Origin: Cylindrotheca closterium
Taxonomy: Eukaryota > Bacillariophyta > Bacillariophyceae > Bacillariales > Bacillariaceae
Length of the DNA: 53,030 nt
Direction of reading: 5' to 3'
Assembly (NCBI GenBank): GCA_933822405.4
Contig: CAKOGP040000480.1
Coordinates: forward strand, 8,218-61,247
Shown: piece after piece, positions 33,801 through 46,000 of the stretch
Layout of the letters: each line of letters starts with the position of its first letter
Position numbering within the stretch: the first letter of the stretch is position 1
Made by a program: the position numbers and the translations under genes
Notes under the pieces: model-generated
The model's database searches: none
What the model saw: only the letters and a program-made list of their open reading frames with translations
What the model was told of the DNA's origin: nothing

Positions 33801-34389
33801 AATATGGTCAATGTTGGTTGGCTAGAACACTGGGGCAATCTCTACTTAGATCAAGACAAGTCTATGGGCACCATGCACAATGGCATTGGAAGACTAGGCT
33901 AATGTTGCTTTCATGCATGTCATGTAGTGAGAGTAGACAGCATAACAATGGACCTGGATCGCTTTCTTCCTAGCAGTAGCTTGACCTTTTGGGCAACCAG
34001 ATGCATATGCATGGATACCATTTGCAGACTAACACAGCAAAGGTTCAAGAAAGTGAACAATGCCTGGGGTCGGTTGCTACTCAAAGTAGCTACAATCCAG
34101 AAGAACTTGCAGTAGCATCAACAATAAATGCTGGTTCCACGGAATCAAAAATGGTGGTGATGACACATGAGGAAAAGAAAAGGAGGATGGTAGAGTTGCA
34201 TTCTGCAGCAACAATGTTTTGTTGCAATGCTTCAATTTTTGCCGTACATTCTCAGGAAGAAATGCCTGAGAAAACGAAGTTTTTCTGTTTGGGGTCTTAG
34301 AGGACAATAACAAATACAGCAGCATTGAGAGAGACATTAAGATAAGTCATGGTCCTGACTTAATGGAAGAAGTAGTTTTGTGCAACATG
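33801..34389. other. No gene recognised
   Basis: About 590 bases. Open frames at 33927-34115 and 33989-34300 overlap and show no known motif. The part just before 34393 may be the 3' untranslated end of the minus-strand LINE fragment. Confidence 0.4.
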
Positions 34390-34392
34390 AGG

Positions 34393-35536
34393 CTAGTAGA
34401 AGCCATTTGCGGCTGCATCGCCCCGTCCTGCAGCCACATGGCTTCTCGCAAGCATTAGGGATTTGTTGCCAAAGTAAATGGTCATATCTTGCTGTTCTAG
34501 GATATTTGTCAATGTCATGTCTGGAAAGATCCGCTGTTCAAGAGCTTCCAGAATATCCTGAACGGTGACGGAACAGCTGAGCACTTCGATGTTTGGCAGC
34601 GTGATGTCCCCAGCGTACTCCAAAGGAAGAGACCGCATGGCCCGGGCCAGACTGGGCCAGTCGGTTTCCGACTCCGCCTCTGGGGTGACCGTGAGTTTCT
34701 CGCGCCACCTCTTGCGGAGGGCGGGAAGCGCCACCAGCTCTTGGATGTGGTCTGGGTCCAATCGAGACTGCTTAACGCCGCCGATGTAGAGAGCGGCCAG
34801 CTCAGTAAAGAAGCGAGCATTGGATGCAATCAGTTGGTTAGAAGCCTCCAACTGATGGCGGTATGCCACTGCCCAATTATCCACTTCAACATTCCTTTTG
34901 GACCACCAAGACAGGGACAAAAAGGACGTAGCACGGTCAAGGTGACCATACACATGACTAGGCTCCCACGATGCTTTGGAGCGCGCAAGGGCCTCGCGGA
35001 GGGAAGAGACCAGGTCAAACTGCGCCTGGTGAGGGGAAACTCGATTATCACCAAAGGTATTGAGAAGAGCAGAAAACCCATCACACGCTATCCTGACGCG
35101 GGGTTTAGATTGGAGCGTAGGCGCCCACTGTTGGAGCAACCAGTCAACAACCATGATGCCTGCAAGCAAGCCGATCATTTCACTCCGATAGGCGCTTTGA
35201 TCCTGGGGCAATCCGGGAGTCTGGCACCGAACAATGACGCGGTCCTTCTCCCCTTTTTGTGGGAGTTTGGACGGCTGCCGTTCCCAAGGCTCGCTTGTAG
35301 GATCCGTCGCTTATCACGCAAAGATGACCAGAGAGTAAGGCCTCCACCAGCCGTCCTTCATCACCGACAATCTCAAGTTCCTCAGGGGTCCATCCAAAGT
35401 ACTCGTCAACTGCTGCTGATGCTGCTTCCCATGCAGTGAATAATGACGGTTGGGGAACTGGGCGCGGAGACTGATGCTCCTGGCCCACCCCCAAAATCAC
35501 AAACTCCTCTAACCCATGCAGTGGCTGAGTTGTCAC
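34393..35536 (-). pseudogene. LINE ORF2 C-terminal part with RNase H
   Basis: Read from 35536 down in two frames. The first (118 codons) has FGWTPEELEIVGDEGRLVEA and then LCVISDGSYK, which looks like the first Asp of RNase H. The second (35211-34393) has QSAYRSEMIGLLAGI (Glu), RIACDGFSALLNTFG (Asp), VYGHLDRAT and VEVDNWAV (last Asp). These four acidic positions fit a cellular-type RNase H1 fold. The link to the LINE family is by style and position, since no other copy here overlaps it. RNase H would remove element RNA after copying. A frameshift near 35210 disables it. Confidence 0.65.
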
Positions 35537-36711
35537 TCGGCATACATCATCTGGGAGTGGTTGTCAAGTGGAAAAAGGAACTGCGGCACGCCGAAAGTCG
35601 TTGTGCACGCAACGACAATCAACTCCGGGGTGCTGGGAAGAACTGCGGGAAGTTGTACTCACGAATGTACAAAATCCAGAACAAGCTTCAGTCAATTAAA
35701 AAAAAAAAACCGATCTGTGTGCCGCTGCCTGCTATTAGGGACGAGAACCACCTCGTTTAATTGCAGTACAGCCGGGCAATGGACCTCACGAGTTGTCTTT
35801 GTGGTGGATTTCTCAACACCGGAAGCAAAAGACAACAAGTGGGGGAAGCACGGGTTTGGCGGATGCCCAGCGCTTAACTCCTTTCGATTTCCAATAGGGC
35901 TGGAACACCAAAATATAGAACCACCAAAGAAATCAATACCCTTTTTTTTGCTGTTGGGTCTTTGCGTAGTCGTCGACAGTGATGGGTGGAGGCCCAATCA
36001 GAGTTTAGTCGACTTTGAACACGGCAGCTATAAAACCTTTGAGATTGATGAACCAGAGGAAAGAGGTAAAACTCTGGTCTTTGACTGTAGATGTCAGAAA
36101 GGACTGGGCCAGGAGATCGCAAGTGTGGGTGTTGCGATAGGCCAAAATGCCGATGAAGTGGCAAAAGCTGGTAATTGTGCTTCTGAAGGAAGCAGAGGTC
36201 GTTTTTCTGTGGAAAAAACGGCGGCAGTTAGCTGATGGCGTAACTGCGACTGTTAATCTGACAGAATATAATAATTCTTGGGGGAAAGCGTCTCAAGTCT
36301 AACAAGAAGATAAAATCAATTCAAGGTAAACAAAACACAACGCGATGAGCCAATTGGGAATTGGCGAACAGTTGATGCGCTTGGTGCGCAAAGTTCCAAC
36401 TGTTCTCATCCGACGACACGTCATCATATCTATTTTACTACTAATTACTATGACCCATAAGACTGCTAACATACAAATCGTATTGGTCCAAGTCATGAAA
36501 CTCGTTCTTGATACAATTCTGTCAAGAAACCCCAGAGCAGTTTCTCTTGCCGCCTCTGGTGACAAAAGGAAGGTATTGGAGAGAGAAGAAAACTTCATTT
36601 TGTTTTTTTGTCGATGATTTATTTTACTTTTTGTGAGATTTTAAGCAAGCCTGTTTTGCCAAATCGAAAATCATGTGATTGTGAATATCATCCCCCAAAA
36701 TTGGAGTTCAT
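35537..36711. other. No gene recognised
   Basis: About 1.2 kb. Overlapping open frames (35516-36235 on plus, 35692-35997 on minus) have no motif that I recognise. A run of 11 A occurs near 35698. Confidence 0.4.
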
Positions 36712-37854
36712 TTAACAGAACATCCGCCAGTCACGGAAAGACGAGTCTTGTGAAAAAACCAACTTTCGACCTTAGCCTATTTTTAATATATGACCATTTT
36801 CATCATAACAATCAATCAGACGTCTTCCTATGACCCTTTGGACCCACTATATAGGGTCAATTGCTTGGTATGTACCTAGGTTCGATCAGTGGCACAAGAA
36901 TAGGCTATTGGTAGCACTTGGATGCTAAAACGTGACTTTTGTGCCATTTTGTGTGGTCTTATTAGAGGACGGCAACGGGGATTGGTGAGCTACAAACCTG
37001 CGGCTAGCTCAAAAGTGTCCTATTGGTGATATAGACGGGCTATGGGGACCTTCACACTAGGCTAGAGGGGCATGCCAACTCGAACCGATGCAATGTATTT
37101 TCAATGAATGTTGATTCTGCATCCAACACAAAACACCTCCTTCTAGTATTGCAAATGGGATGATAGTTATCAACATTATAAGTTCGTCCTCTATTAGTTT
37201 GTAGCACCGATGGTAGTGTTGCTGAAGGGATTGTACAAAGACATGGAAGTTATCAGGATGCATCTGCATCGAGCCTTTTTCTTGAACTCTGAGGCCAAAA
37301 TTCTCCATTGATGCAAATCTGACCTCCTGTATTGCTTCCACCTATGGACACAAATCTATTTGGTCTGACAGTCTCTATACGAGCATAAGAGATCATCATC
37401 ACCTATCTTGTTGCCATGATAATTGTTCTTCAATAAGACCCAGACAAAAGTGGCATGAAATTTTTTTTATTGCTCCCAAACAAAGCCACCACTGTTTGAG
37501 TTGGCATGCTCCTCTAGCCTAGTGTGAAAGTCCCCATAGCCCGTTTATATCACCAATAGGACACTTTTGAGCTAGCCGCAGGTTTGTAGCTCACCAATCC
37601 CCATTGCCGTCCTCTAATAAGACCAAACAAAATGGCACAAAAGTCACTTTTTAGCATCCAAGTGCTACCAATAGCCTATTCTTGTGCCACTGATCGAACC
37701 TAGGTACATACCAAGCAATTGACCCTATAGGAAGACTTCTGATTGGGTTTATGATGAAAATGGTCATATATTAAAAATGGGCTAAGGTCGAAAGTTGGTG
37801 TTTTCACCATTTCTCCACCTTTCATTTTGCCGTGACTGGAGGATGTTCTGTTAA
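36712..37854. mobile_element. TTAA-flanked element with long terminal inverted repeats
   Basis: The left end reads TTAACAGAACATCC and the right end, read in reverse, is TTAACAGAACATCC again. The terminal repeats are about 36712-37085 and 37494-37854 and stay nearly identical along some 360 bases. The left arm has about 24 extra bases near 36830. TTAA is the target duplicated by PiggyBac-type transposases, so this is probably a non-autonomous PiggyBac-type element. The core (37086-37493) has no transposase; it carries a minus-strand open frame of 94 codons with no known motif, possibly captured sequence. Confidence 0.75.
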
Positions 37855-37890
37855 AAACAAACTTTAGACATATATGAGTAAAAACCGCTT

Positions 37891-37970
37891 TTTGGTCGCT
37901 TCTCCTCAATTCCCTCAAAGTCCTCATTTTACTCAAAGGACTTTGAGTAAATTGAGGAGAAGCGACCAAA
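37891..37970. repeat. Near-perfect palindrome of 80 bases
   Basis: The left arm TTTGGTCGCTTCTCCTCAAT is answered by ATTGAGGAGAAGCGACCAAA. The inner parts TCAAAGTCCT and AGGACTTTGA also pair, leaving a loop of 12 bases. It stands 37 bases outside the TTAA element. A third copy of the arm (TTTTGGTGGCTTCTCC) lies just after, at 37980. Confidence 0.8.
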
Positions 37971-38094
37971 GTCCTCACTTTTGGTGGCTTCTCCTTGCTT
38001 TTGCCTTAGCCAATCAGATTTTTCCATATTTTTGTTTGTTTATTAAGTATGAGTTGCTCTTTTTCCTCCATGCGATCACAAATGACTTATGAGG

Positions 38095-38286
38095 GTCTTT
38101 TGGTTTTCCAACAATTACAAAAACCCTCGTTCTGCTGGGTGTTCCAGAGAACTGCTGACTCAGTTCTCTAAATTAATGGCATGTAACAGTTTACGCACGT
38201 GTGATGCATGCAGCACACAGGCTACACTTCAACCTGGGAATCCTATAGGTCGAGTCACAAGTCCCAATCCTGTTAGGATTCTGTCA
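38095..38286 (-). repeat. CoDi copia LTR fragment
   Basis: From 38286 down TGACAGAATCCTAACAGG, then GACTCGACCTATAGGATT and CCAGGTTGAAGTGTAGCC match the LTR at 5019. Similarity fades after about 110-150 bases. No CoDi coding sequence adjoins it. Confidence 0.7.
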
Positions 38287-38300
38287 CTATGATCAAAGCT

Positions 38301-38348
38301 TGTCATATGATCATATCATTATCATATCATTATCATATCATTTCGTAT
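38301..38348. repeat. Short tandem repeat ATCATATCATT
   Basis: About four imperfect copies of an 11-base unit around CATATCATTAT. Simple sequence without further context. Confidence 0.7.
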
Positions 38349-38525
38349 CAAAGAAGGCGCCCTTACATCCACAGTTCATGTGAGAGGTGGTTCTTGACGC
38401 ATTGTGCAATTCAAACTCATCGCATGCTAGACTCGACAAAATGGCACAAGAAGCCATGGATCCACCAATTTTTTAGAGTCGGACGCGATTACTACGCACG
38501 GGTCTTCCCCCCCCAGCACGGAGCC

Positions 38526-39017
38526 TGTTGGGATATGACGAAATATGAGTTTTTACGTTCCAAAAAGAAACTATTCAAGTACAAAGTTTTTGACATGTAC
38601 GATCGGACTTTGATCGTGATGTCGGGATTTGACGCAAGTACTGTTGGACAATCTATATCCACACAAAAAGGGAATGACCCTATACAAGTGTGATATCAAT
38701 ATTGTGTACGATGCAGTAGGGAATAATACAAGATGTCCCAAAGTACTGCATCCAACACAGAATCCTCGTGGAAGTCCAATCAAGTTCTGTAAACAAGGGA
38801 TTTTCCAAGGGAAAATTGTTGAACTTACTTTTGTGATTGAATCATCAATTCAAGCCAAACATTAATCAAATAGGAACAATTTCACTCAAAGTATACCTAG
38901 ACACAGGAGAACTATTGTTGTGAAAGTGTTACAGTCTATTACAAATTTAGATTGCAGAGAGTTTGTTCTAAGCGCTAAAGGCACTAACGATAGAGCACAT
39001 TTTGCTTCATTCTAACA
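38526..39017 (+). repeat. Solo LTR of copia family A with target duplication
   Basis: TGTTGGGATATGAC to TTCATTCTAACA, 492 bases. It is flanked on both sides by GAGCC (38521-38525 and 39018-39022), a perfect 5-bp duplication as copia integrase makes. No element sequence lies between, so the element was lost by LTR recombination. Confidence 0.9.
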
Positions 39018-39055
39018 GAGCCCCTCATAAATTAAAACGGCTTTTTGAAACCGAT

Positions 39056-39566
39056 TGTTGGGATATGACGAAATTTGAGTTTTTGAGTTCCAAAAGGAAA
39101 CTATTAAAGTACAAAGTTTTTGACACGTACGATCGGACTTTGATCGTGATGTTGGGATTCAATGCAAGTATGCCAGACGCAAGTCTGTCAAACAATATAC
39201 ATCCACACAAAAAAGGAATGACCCTATACAAGTGAGATATCGGTGTTGTGTACAATGCAGTAGGGAATAATAATACAAGATGTCCCAAAGTACTGCATTC
39301 AACACAGAATTGTCGTAGAGGTCAAATCAAGTTCTGTAAACAAGGGATTTTCCAAGGGAAAATGGTTGAACTTACTTTTGTGATTGAATCATCAATTCAA
39401 GCCAAATATTAATCAAATAGGAACAATTTCACTCAAAGTATACCTAGACACAGGAGAACTATTGTCGTGAAAGTGTTGTACAATCGATTACAAATTTAGA
39501 TTGCAGAGAGTTTGTTCTGAGCGCTAAAGGCACTCACAATAGAGCACATTTTGCTTTATTCTAACA
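39056..39566 (+). repeat. Family A 5' LTR (plus-strand element)
   Basis: 511 bases, TGTTGGGATATGAC to TTTATTCTAACA, only 38 bases after the solo LTR. It is followed by the same gag leader as in the minus-strand copy. Confidence 0.9.
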
Positions 39567-39648
39567 TTCAATCACAAAAGGCAACAAAACAAATTTACGT
39601 CAAGAACAGCACTGCCTTATCTACAAAGGAGTGAGTGATTCGTTGACG

Positions 39649-40454
39649 ATGGGACGTTCTTCATCCGGTGGTGGAAGAGGACGTGTGACTCCTCAGAAAG
39701 TCAAGAGCAATTCGAGTTCAACAGTTGTGAAACATCTATTTTCAACAAAAGATGAAAACGATGGAAAGGCAAGATTGTCGTACGAAGATGCCAAAGAAAG
39801 AGTGATTGACTATATCCAAGCTTCTGGAATGAAATGTTCTGAAGACATGGTGAAATCAATTCGAGATGGAAAGTCGATCGACTTCAATGTGATCGCTCCA
39901 AGATTGATCGCTCCAACTCAAACTGAAGCTGTTGCAAGAGAAACAGAGATGGCCCAAAACAAGATTCTCTATTCTGCAAAGCTTGATGAGAACATGCAAA
40001 GATCAGCCTACTTTGAGACAAACAAGAGAACCGTCAAATCAAACATCATGCTGAAGTTTGTGACAAAGGCGATGGATATCAAGCTTTGAGGTGAAGCCGA
40101 TATCACGACTACTGTTGAAGATCCGATCAAACTCTTGAAACGTATTGAACAATTCATGAAGAAGAGTGCTGATGCTGAATATGATTTCTTGGATTTCAAA
40201 AGTTCTTTGCTATGAAGCAAGGAACAACCAAAAACTTGATGCATTCCAAGGAACGATTCTTGAGACAGGCTGAAGTCCTGCAAGATCTATATGGCGTGGC
40301 CTGGTTCCGAGATTTTGCAGTCAAGATGAAAGCGTATTTGCTATTGCTAGCACTGATACTGCTGCTCAAAACAAGTTCAAGGATGATATCTTTGAAGCCG
40401 TTCTTGCAACAGGATTTCTGTGCAACTGCGATCGAGCGAGAACAGCTCCTCTGA
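39649..40454 (+). pseudogene. Family A gag, plus-strand copy
   Basis: The ATG at 39649 (MGRSSSGGGRGR) starts a frame to 40089, where CGA of KLRGEAD has become TGA. It continues with DITTTVEDPIKLLKRIEQF. A short deletion near 40197 removes the EANQ codons found in the other copy. The rest (40212-40454) reads NLMHSKERFLRQAEVLQDL. It is about 95% alike to the minus-strand gag by eye. Confidence 0.85.
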
Positions 40455-40609
40455 TGCTGGATCTTCAGACGAACTATGGCAGAGAAGTGGATTATTATCC
40501 AAAGACGGTCAGCAAAGCACAAGATATGTTGAAGATTCACATGGAAGTGATTAAAAATCCGGGAGTGAACCTGTACCAAGGAAAAGACCAACCCAGATTG
40601 AGGTCACAG

Positions 40610-41039
40610 AAGAGAAAGAGATCCATTTGGATTGTACAATCATGTCATCATGGACAGTGGTTGTACCAATATCACCATTTGTAATGATGAGCACATGCAT
40701 GGACTCCGTCATGCTGAGAAGGAACTTGATATGCACACTTACGTGGGCAGCAGAGTTCTTGACAAAGAAGGTTTTCTAGGAAGATTTCCACCTCCAGTCT
40801 ATCACAATGAAGATGGAATTGCCAATGTACTTGCTATGCGCGAGATGATTGCTGGGGGATACTGCATTACTATGGATACTGATGCTGACAATGCTTTTAT
40901 TGTGCATTGTGATGGAAACCGAAAGATGCAATTTGTGAATTGTAAGGGTGTGTATGTGTTGGAGCAACTTGGAGCAAATGTCGAACCAGGTGCCAAAGAG
41001 ACAAGTGCGATGTACCGTCGCCAGTTGAGCAACTTTTAA
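40610..41039 (+). pseudogene. Family A protease region, zinc knuckle deleted
   Basis: Compared with the minus-strand copy, the zinc knuckle and spacer are missing: the gag tail (HMEVIKNPGVNLYQG) passes within about 70 bases to NHVIMDSGCTNITICND, the protease site. The following 120 codons match GLRHAEKELDMHTYVGSRVL and DADNAFIVHCDGNRKMQF. The frame ends at TAA 41037-41039. Confidence 0.85.
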
Positions 41040-41990
41040 ATAATCAACCCCATTTTGAACTTTCTTCAAACAAACAGAATGGATATGCTGGACTCGAGAT
41101 GACCTCCAAGAAGGCAACCGTTTGAAAGAACAAGGAAGGATTCACTCCAAGACAAGTCAAGGATGCGATGGAAGCAAGAAGTGCAATGCACATACTCAAT
41201 GCTCCAAGCACCAAAAGTCTGAAGTATGCGATCCAATCTGGTCTCATCAAGAACTGTCCTATCACCAAGGAAGCGATCAATCATGCCGAAGCAATCTTTG
41301 GACCTGACGCCTCTACATTGAAAGGCAAGTCAACAAGACCAACTCCAAAGAAGATGTACAGCGACTTTTTCAGTCCACCAGAGGAATTGTATCAGCACAA
41401 TCGATCTACTACCGTCTGTATTGATCACATGGAGATCGAGAATGCTAAGTTTCTCACCTGCATTGATACCACTGTGCGTTATCGCTCATGTATTCCTGTG
41501 CAGAACCTGAAGACTGACCCTGTATTTGAAGCATTGGATAAGATATTCCGCCGCTACAACAAGGCAGGCTTTCAAGTCAAGATCATCAAGTGTGATCGGG
41601 CGTTCATTCCTCTCACGGATGATGTGCTAGACGATATGGGTGTTACTATTGACCCGACTGCAGCTGGAGACCACGAGCCTACCGCTGAGCGAAACAATAG
41701 GATGCTGAAAGAAAGAGTCAGAGTAGCTCTTGCACGATTACCCTACAAAGTGGTCCCAAAAGTGATCACTGAATGTCTTGGACGTTGAGCCGCCGAGCTA
41801 TGGAATGTCTTTCCCCAGAAAGACAGTATCTCATCACATTTCAGTCCGCAGCAACTCATTGATAATGTCAATATCAACTACAAGAGTGACATGGTTGCTG
41901 AACTTGGAGAATATGTTCATGCAATTGGGACGGATTCCAACAATTCAATGGAACCCTGAAGTATTGAAGCGATTTACATTGAACCTATGA
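41040..41990 (+). pseudogene. Family A integrase
   Basis: It starts after the point where the other copy is interrupted: KNKEGFTPRQVKDAMEARSA, preceded by a TGA. The main frame 41168-41788 has the copia integrase layout: ITKEAINHAEAIFGPDAST, TVCIDHMEIENAKFLTCID (first Asp), VKIIKCDRAFIPL (second Asp) and GDHEPTAERNNRML (Glu). All three catalytic residues are present. The C-terminal part continues in other frames to about 41990. Confidence 0.85.
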
Positions 41991-42874
41991 AGGGACAACG
42001 TACTGGGCACCAAGTGCTCAACCTCAATACTAAGAAGATGATTTCCCGACCCAAGGTCGTTGTACTACCCGTTACCAATCAAGTAATCCAGCATGTTGAA
42101 GCCTGGACTGCTGCCAAAGGTGTTACTTCCATGAAGTTGTTTGATAAGAAGAGAGATTTGGAGACATTTCAAGATGGCAATCAAATTGCATGAGTGGATG
42201 ACACAGAACAAGGTTACTTAGAAGAAGTCTTTGATCAGGACTATGAACCTGAAGATGAAGATGAACGTGATTTCAACCTACGTGGACAATTTGATGATAT
42301 CGATGACTCCGAAAGAGAAGAGCTCTTGGCAGATGCAGACAATGATGTTGATGATATGCCAGAACTCACTGTCAGATTCCAAGGAGATGATGACTATGAA
42401 TCAGATGAAGATTTGGGTGATGAAGGCGATGAAGAGGAAGAACCTATTGTGGCTGATTTGAATCACCATCAAGAAAATGTTGATAGAGGAACCGATGATA
42501 TTGGGAGCCTCGTTACTGATCTGGAGGACTTACAAGAGCCGCCAAAAGAAGAGATTGTATTTGAGCCTGAAGAGCCTCAAGTAGCAAAAGTCACTTGATC
42601 TGGACAAACGTATGCGCAAGCTGCAATGTCTGGGCTGAACCTTTCTCAAGTTCCAAAGAAACCAAGAGAATGGCCTTGGAGCAGGAGTGGCAGTTCTGCC
42701 AATAAGAACAAGAATCAAGTTGCAACAAGACGCAATCATTGAGAGAGAGAATTGAAACCATTGAAGAACAAGTTAAAATCTGATATTTGTACCAAAGAAG
42801 GAAGTCGCAGTACTAAAGACAGTAAAGCTATCCTTGAAGCACAGCACAATCTATGTTTCCAACAGATTGGGAAT
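41987..42874 (+). pseudogene. Family A pol linker up to the RT, cut by a LINE
   Basis: 41987-42193 has NTKKMISRPKVVVLPVTNQV, parallel to NTKKAVIRLYVTALPITKQV of family B. 42194-42598 is a very acidic linker (FDQDYEPEDEDERDF). It then reads SGQTYAQAAMSGLNLSQV, with decay. LINE copy 3 begins at 42875 before the RT palm, so RT, RNase H and the 3' LTR are absent. Confidence 0.75.
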
Positions 42875-43012
42875 ATAGAAAAAATTATTTCAGAAACAAA
42901 ACAACATGCATTCCGGCAGAACCAACCAGTCTGCCTTGCGTAGCGCTAGTACTGAATTTACGTAGAAAACTTCGAATATATCACTAAGCCAACCATTCAA
43001 CACCGGCGCACC

Positions 43013-46000
43013 ATGGGCAAATCTATCAACGCAAAGGTATCCTTGGCGATGACAAAAAAGTCGTGCGTGTCTAAGATGTATACGACCTCTGTGGCTAAAA
43101 AGTCAGTCAAGAAACGAGTGGAAATTGACCTACAACAGCCTAAAGACAGGGATCCCATCGATTCCAAGATGGTGTCTGAAACCCAAACTGAAGAGAAGCA
43201 TGTTACCGACGACAATGAAGCGCAACGCATGGCTGATGAGATTGAGGCGAAACAAATCGCCGAACAAGAAGCTCACAGGAGTGGACATTACAACTGTATT
43301 GTTCCAAACCTGTCAGAGTGGTGGATGAAGAATTTATATTCAGGAGATGCTGTTGACGAAGCATTGGAACGCCATGACCGTATCCATACGGGTAATGCGC
43401 TTTTTATGGCGTGGGAAGAACGTTTTCCTGCCGCTTGGAACCAACCCTGCCTCCGGTATGACGATCCATTTAACGACAATACAGGGACAGCAACTTGTGA
43501 AGATCATTTTGCCCGCATTTTCACATCGATGAATTTGGATAATAGTCAATTGACACAGTACCTAATTGCCGCATTCAACACTGAAACGATGGAAATGAAT
43601 CCGTCTGAAGTCTGAAGAAATCTAGTCTTTACGCATTTTGGCCATGCGGATTTCTTTACAAAATCCGTTCTCCTTTTTTGGTATTGATGAGTTTGAGGGC
43701 AAACCGGACGACAACCATTTCTTTTCAGGCGAAATGTCCAATCTACGGCTACGCTTGGAGCATCCCTTGGTGGGCTTTTGGTTAATTTGCTCCGAGTTGT
43801 TTGACTATTCTTGGATTAATGAGTTTTTGTTGGAGTATTACGACGACCCGCCATCCGCAATTGTCGACGCAATCAAACAAACAAGAAGTGGCAAGTCTAT
43901 CAGCAAAGCTCCAAATCAAGAATCCGTGAAGGAACCGGATCCGCCTCCTATTCAAAAAATATACGATCCGATGTATTCCATTGACGAACCAGGCACGGAT
44001 GTTCAACGCGATTCTGCCAGCTCCCCAGGGGACCAGGTGCAAAACTCAAATCGCTTTGCACTTCTCCAAAGTGACGATAACTTGTTTGACGGTAGTGGAA
44101 TTCAAGAATTCGACGAGGTTGAAGTGGTGGCTTAAAAAATTAATCATCCCAAGGCGCCTGAATCGTCAGATGAAGATGAAGACACTGATGCTGACAACAC
44201 TGACAACAGGGAGAATATTGTGGACAACGCAATGGAGGAAGACGATGATGACAAACGGGTCAATACAGCTGGGGCAAACCCGCACAATGAGGCCATGGAC
44301 AACAACACTCTACCGTTGACTTCTCCTAAACTTATGGCAACACAAGACTAGCCGGTACAGGGACCCTTATGGAGCCCTCGGAAACAACTCCTTCTCGCGT
44401 TCAACGTCCCCCAACACTGGCCGAACGGATCTCGAACCTCATTCAGGTGAACATGGAAGGGATACCAGGCAAATGTCACATCTTTGAGACTACTTTCTCC
44501 GTGGACTATCAAGGGTTGGATTCAGGAACTGTGGCGGAGGCGCTCTTGTCGACAGTTCTGAATTCTATGGAGGAAGCCATCAACAATTCCCCTAATGAAT
44601 TGAAGCTTCTTCCAATCTCTGATACCACATATAAGCAACCGAATCTTTGGATTTGAAACTCACCGGATTACGTCAATTGGGGAGAGGTGCTGGGTGCTAC
44701 CCTTCTCCCTTGCAGTATGGAGAAATTGTGAAGATCGGATCATGCTCGTTTATTCCTGCAGAAGTCAACTTCTCAGCTTATGCAAAGGAACTGATGAGAC
44801 CATTTGATTTTGAAGTACCAATTGGTATCAAGATGGACTGGGTTTCTATTCCGTACACAGGCCGAGCAAAGTACGATGAACGGTCCCCCGGAGTGACTAG
44901 TCCACATTGTTTCACTCGGAGGATTCATGCCAAGAGAGTTGACCGCACTTTGAGGTCAATTCTCCACCCAGCAACTGCAAAACCTGACTTTCCATTTGCA
45001 GCACCGGCCACCTACATCAGTGATTGGAAGTCGGCACAACAAGATTTGCTGAGTGTTAAGGCCTACGGTCCGGTGAAGAATGCGATCCTTACCTTGATCA
45101 GCAAGATACAGGATTACTACATTTTGACGGAGGTTCTTTATCCAGGCATCAATTTCACTGGGATGTTCAAGTTTGCTACTACAAGGTTGTACGGTTCTTG
45201 CACCCTGTTCAAACTACTCTTGTCCATCAAGGCTACTCCGGCCCAGGCTGATCAGGCTTCCACAGCTGCCAAAGACAGACCCCCAACAACTGCCGACGAC
45301 AACTCATCTGAAGAGGAGGACGATGAATCCCAGGAGGGAGCGGGTTCTCTGTCCGGGCCATTCACGAAGGTGACAAAGAAGAAGGTGAAGAAGAAGAAGA
45401 AGAAGTCGCTCATTTCCGATAACCTAGAGAATCATTTTCTCAAAGATCTATCCCCGGTACAACGCAAGCTGGCTGAAGCCACCGACCACAAACTGAAGAA
45501 CGATATTGATCGCCATAAGGCAGGACCACTCTTCCTGATGATCCTTCCTGGAGAAATGGAAGGCTCTTACATCTTTGTATGCCGCAAGAAGTACGGTCAG
45601 TTAGCTTGAAACGTGTTGAGAGGGATAGTTCCGTTCTTTATTCATCACCTGTGCGAACTTACCAATACGCAAGCTGATCGAGTCTTGGATAAATGGATTC
45701 CCAAATCAGAGATCCAGGCGACGCGTCGTAAGTGTTTGGTATGGTGCACCAACACACTACGCCCACCACTTGGCCATCGACTCGCAACCACCTGCTCAGA
45801 ACAATGAGGTATCTCCCGATCAGTCCGAATTCACTACGCCACCAAAAAAGAGGAAAAGCAAGGATACTTCCACGACTAAGAGGCGCGTTGACAGGTCTAA
45901 GGCTGGTCTTAAGCCGCCCACTAAGTCCACTCGTACCAGCACGTCTGTTCACTTTCAGCAGCCGAAGCAGCGCTCTCGGAACACGTCTCATGTTCAGGTG

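Noticed and set aside
35516..36235. Plus-strand open frame of 239 codons
   Set aside because: Overlaps other frames, no known motif, unusual composition with a poly-A derived Lys run; no support as a gene.
37057..37341. 94-codon minus frame in the TTAA element as a transposase piece
   Set aside because: No DDE motif or PiggyBac-like text; treated as core of unknown origin.
37441..37480. Poly-T run as a LINE tail
   Set aside because: Only 9 T within the core of the TTAA element and no LINE sequence beside it.
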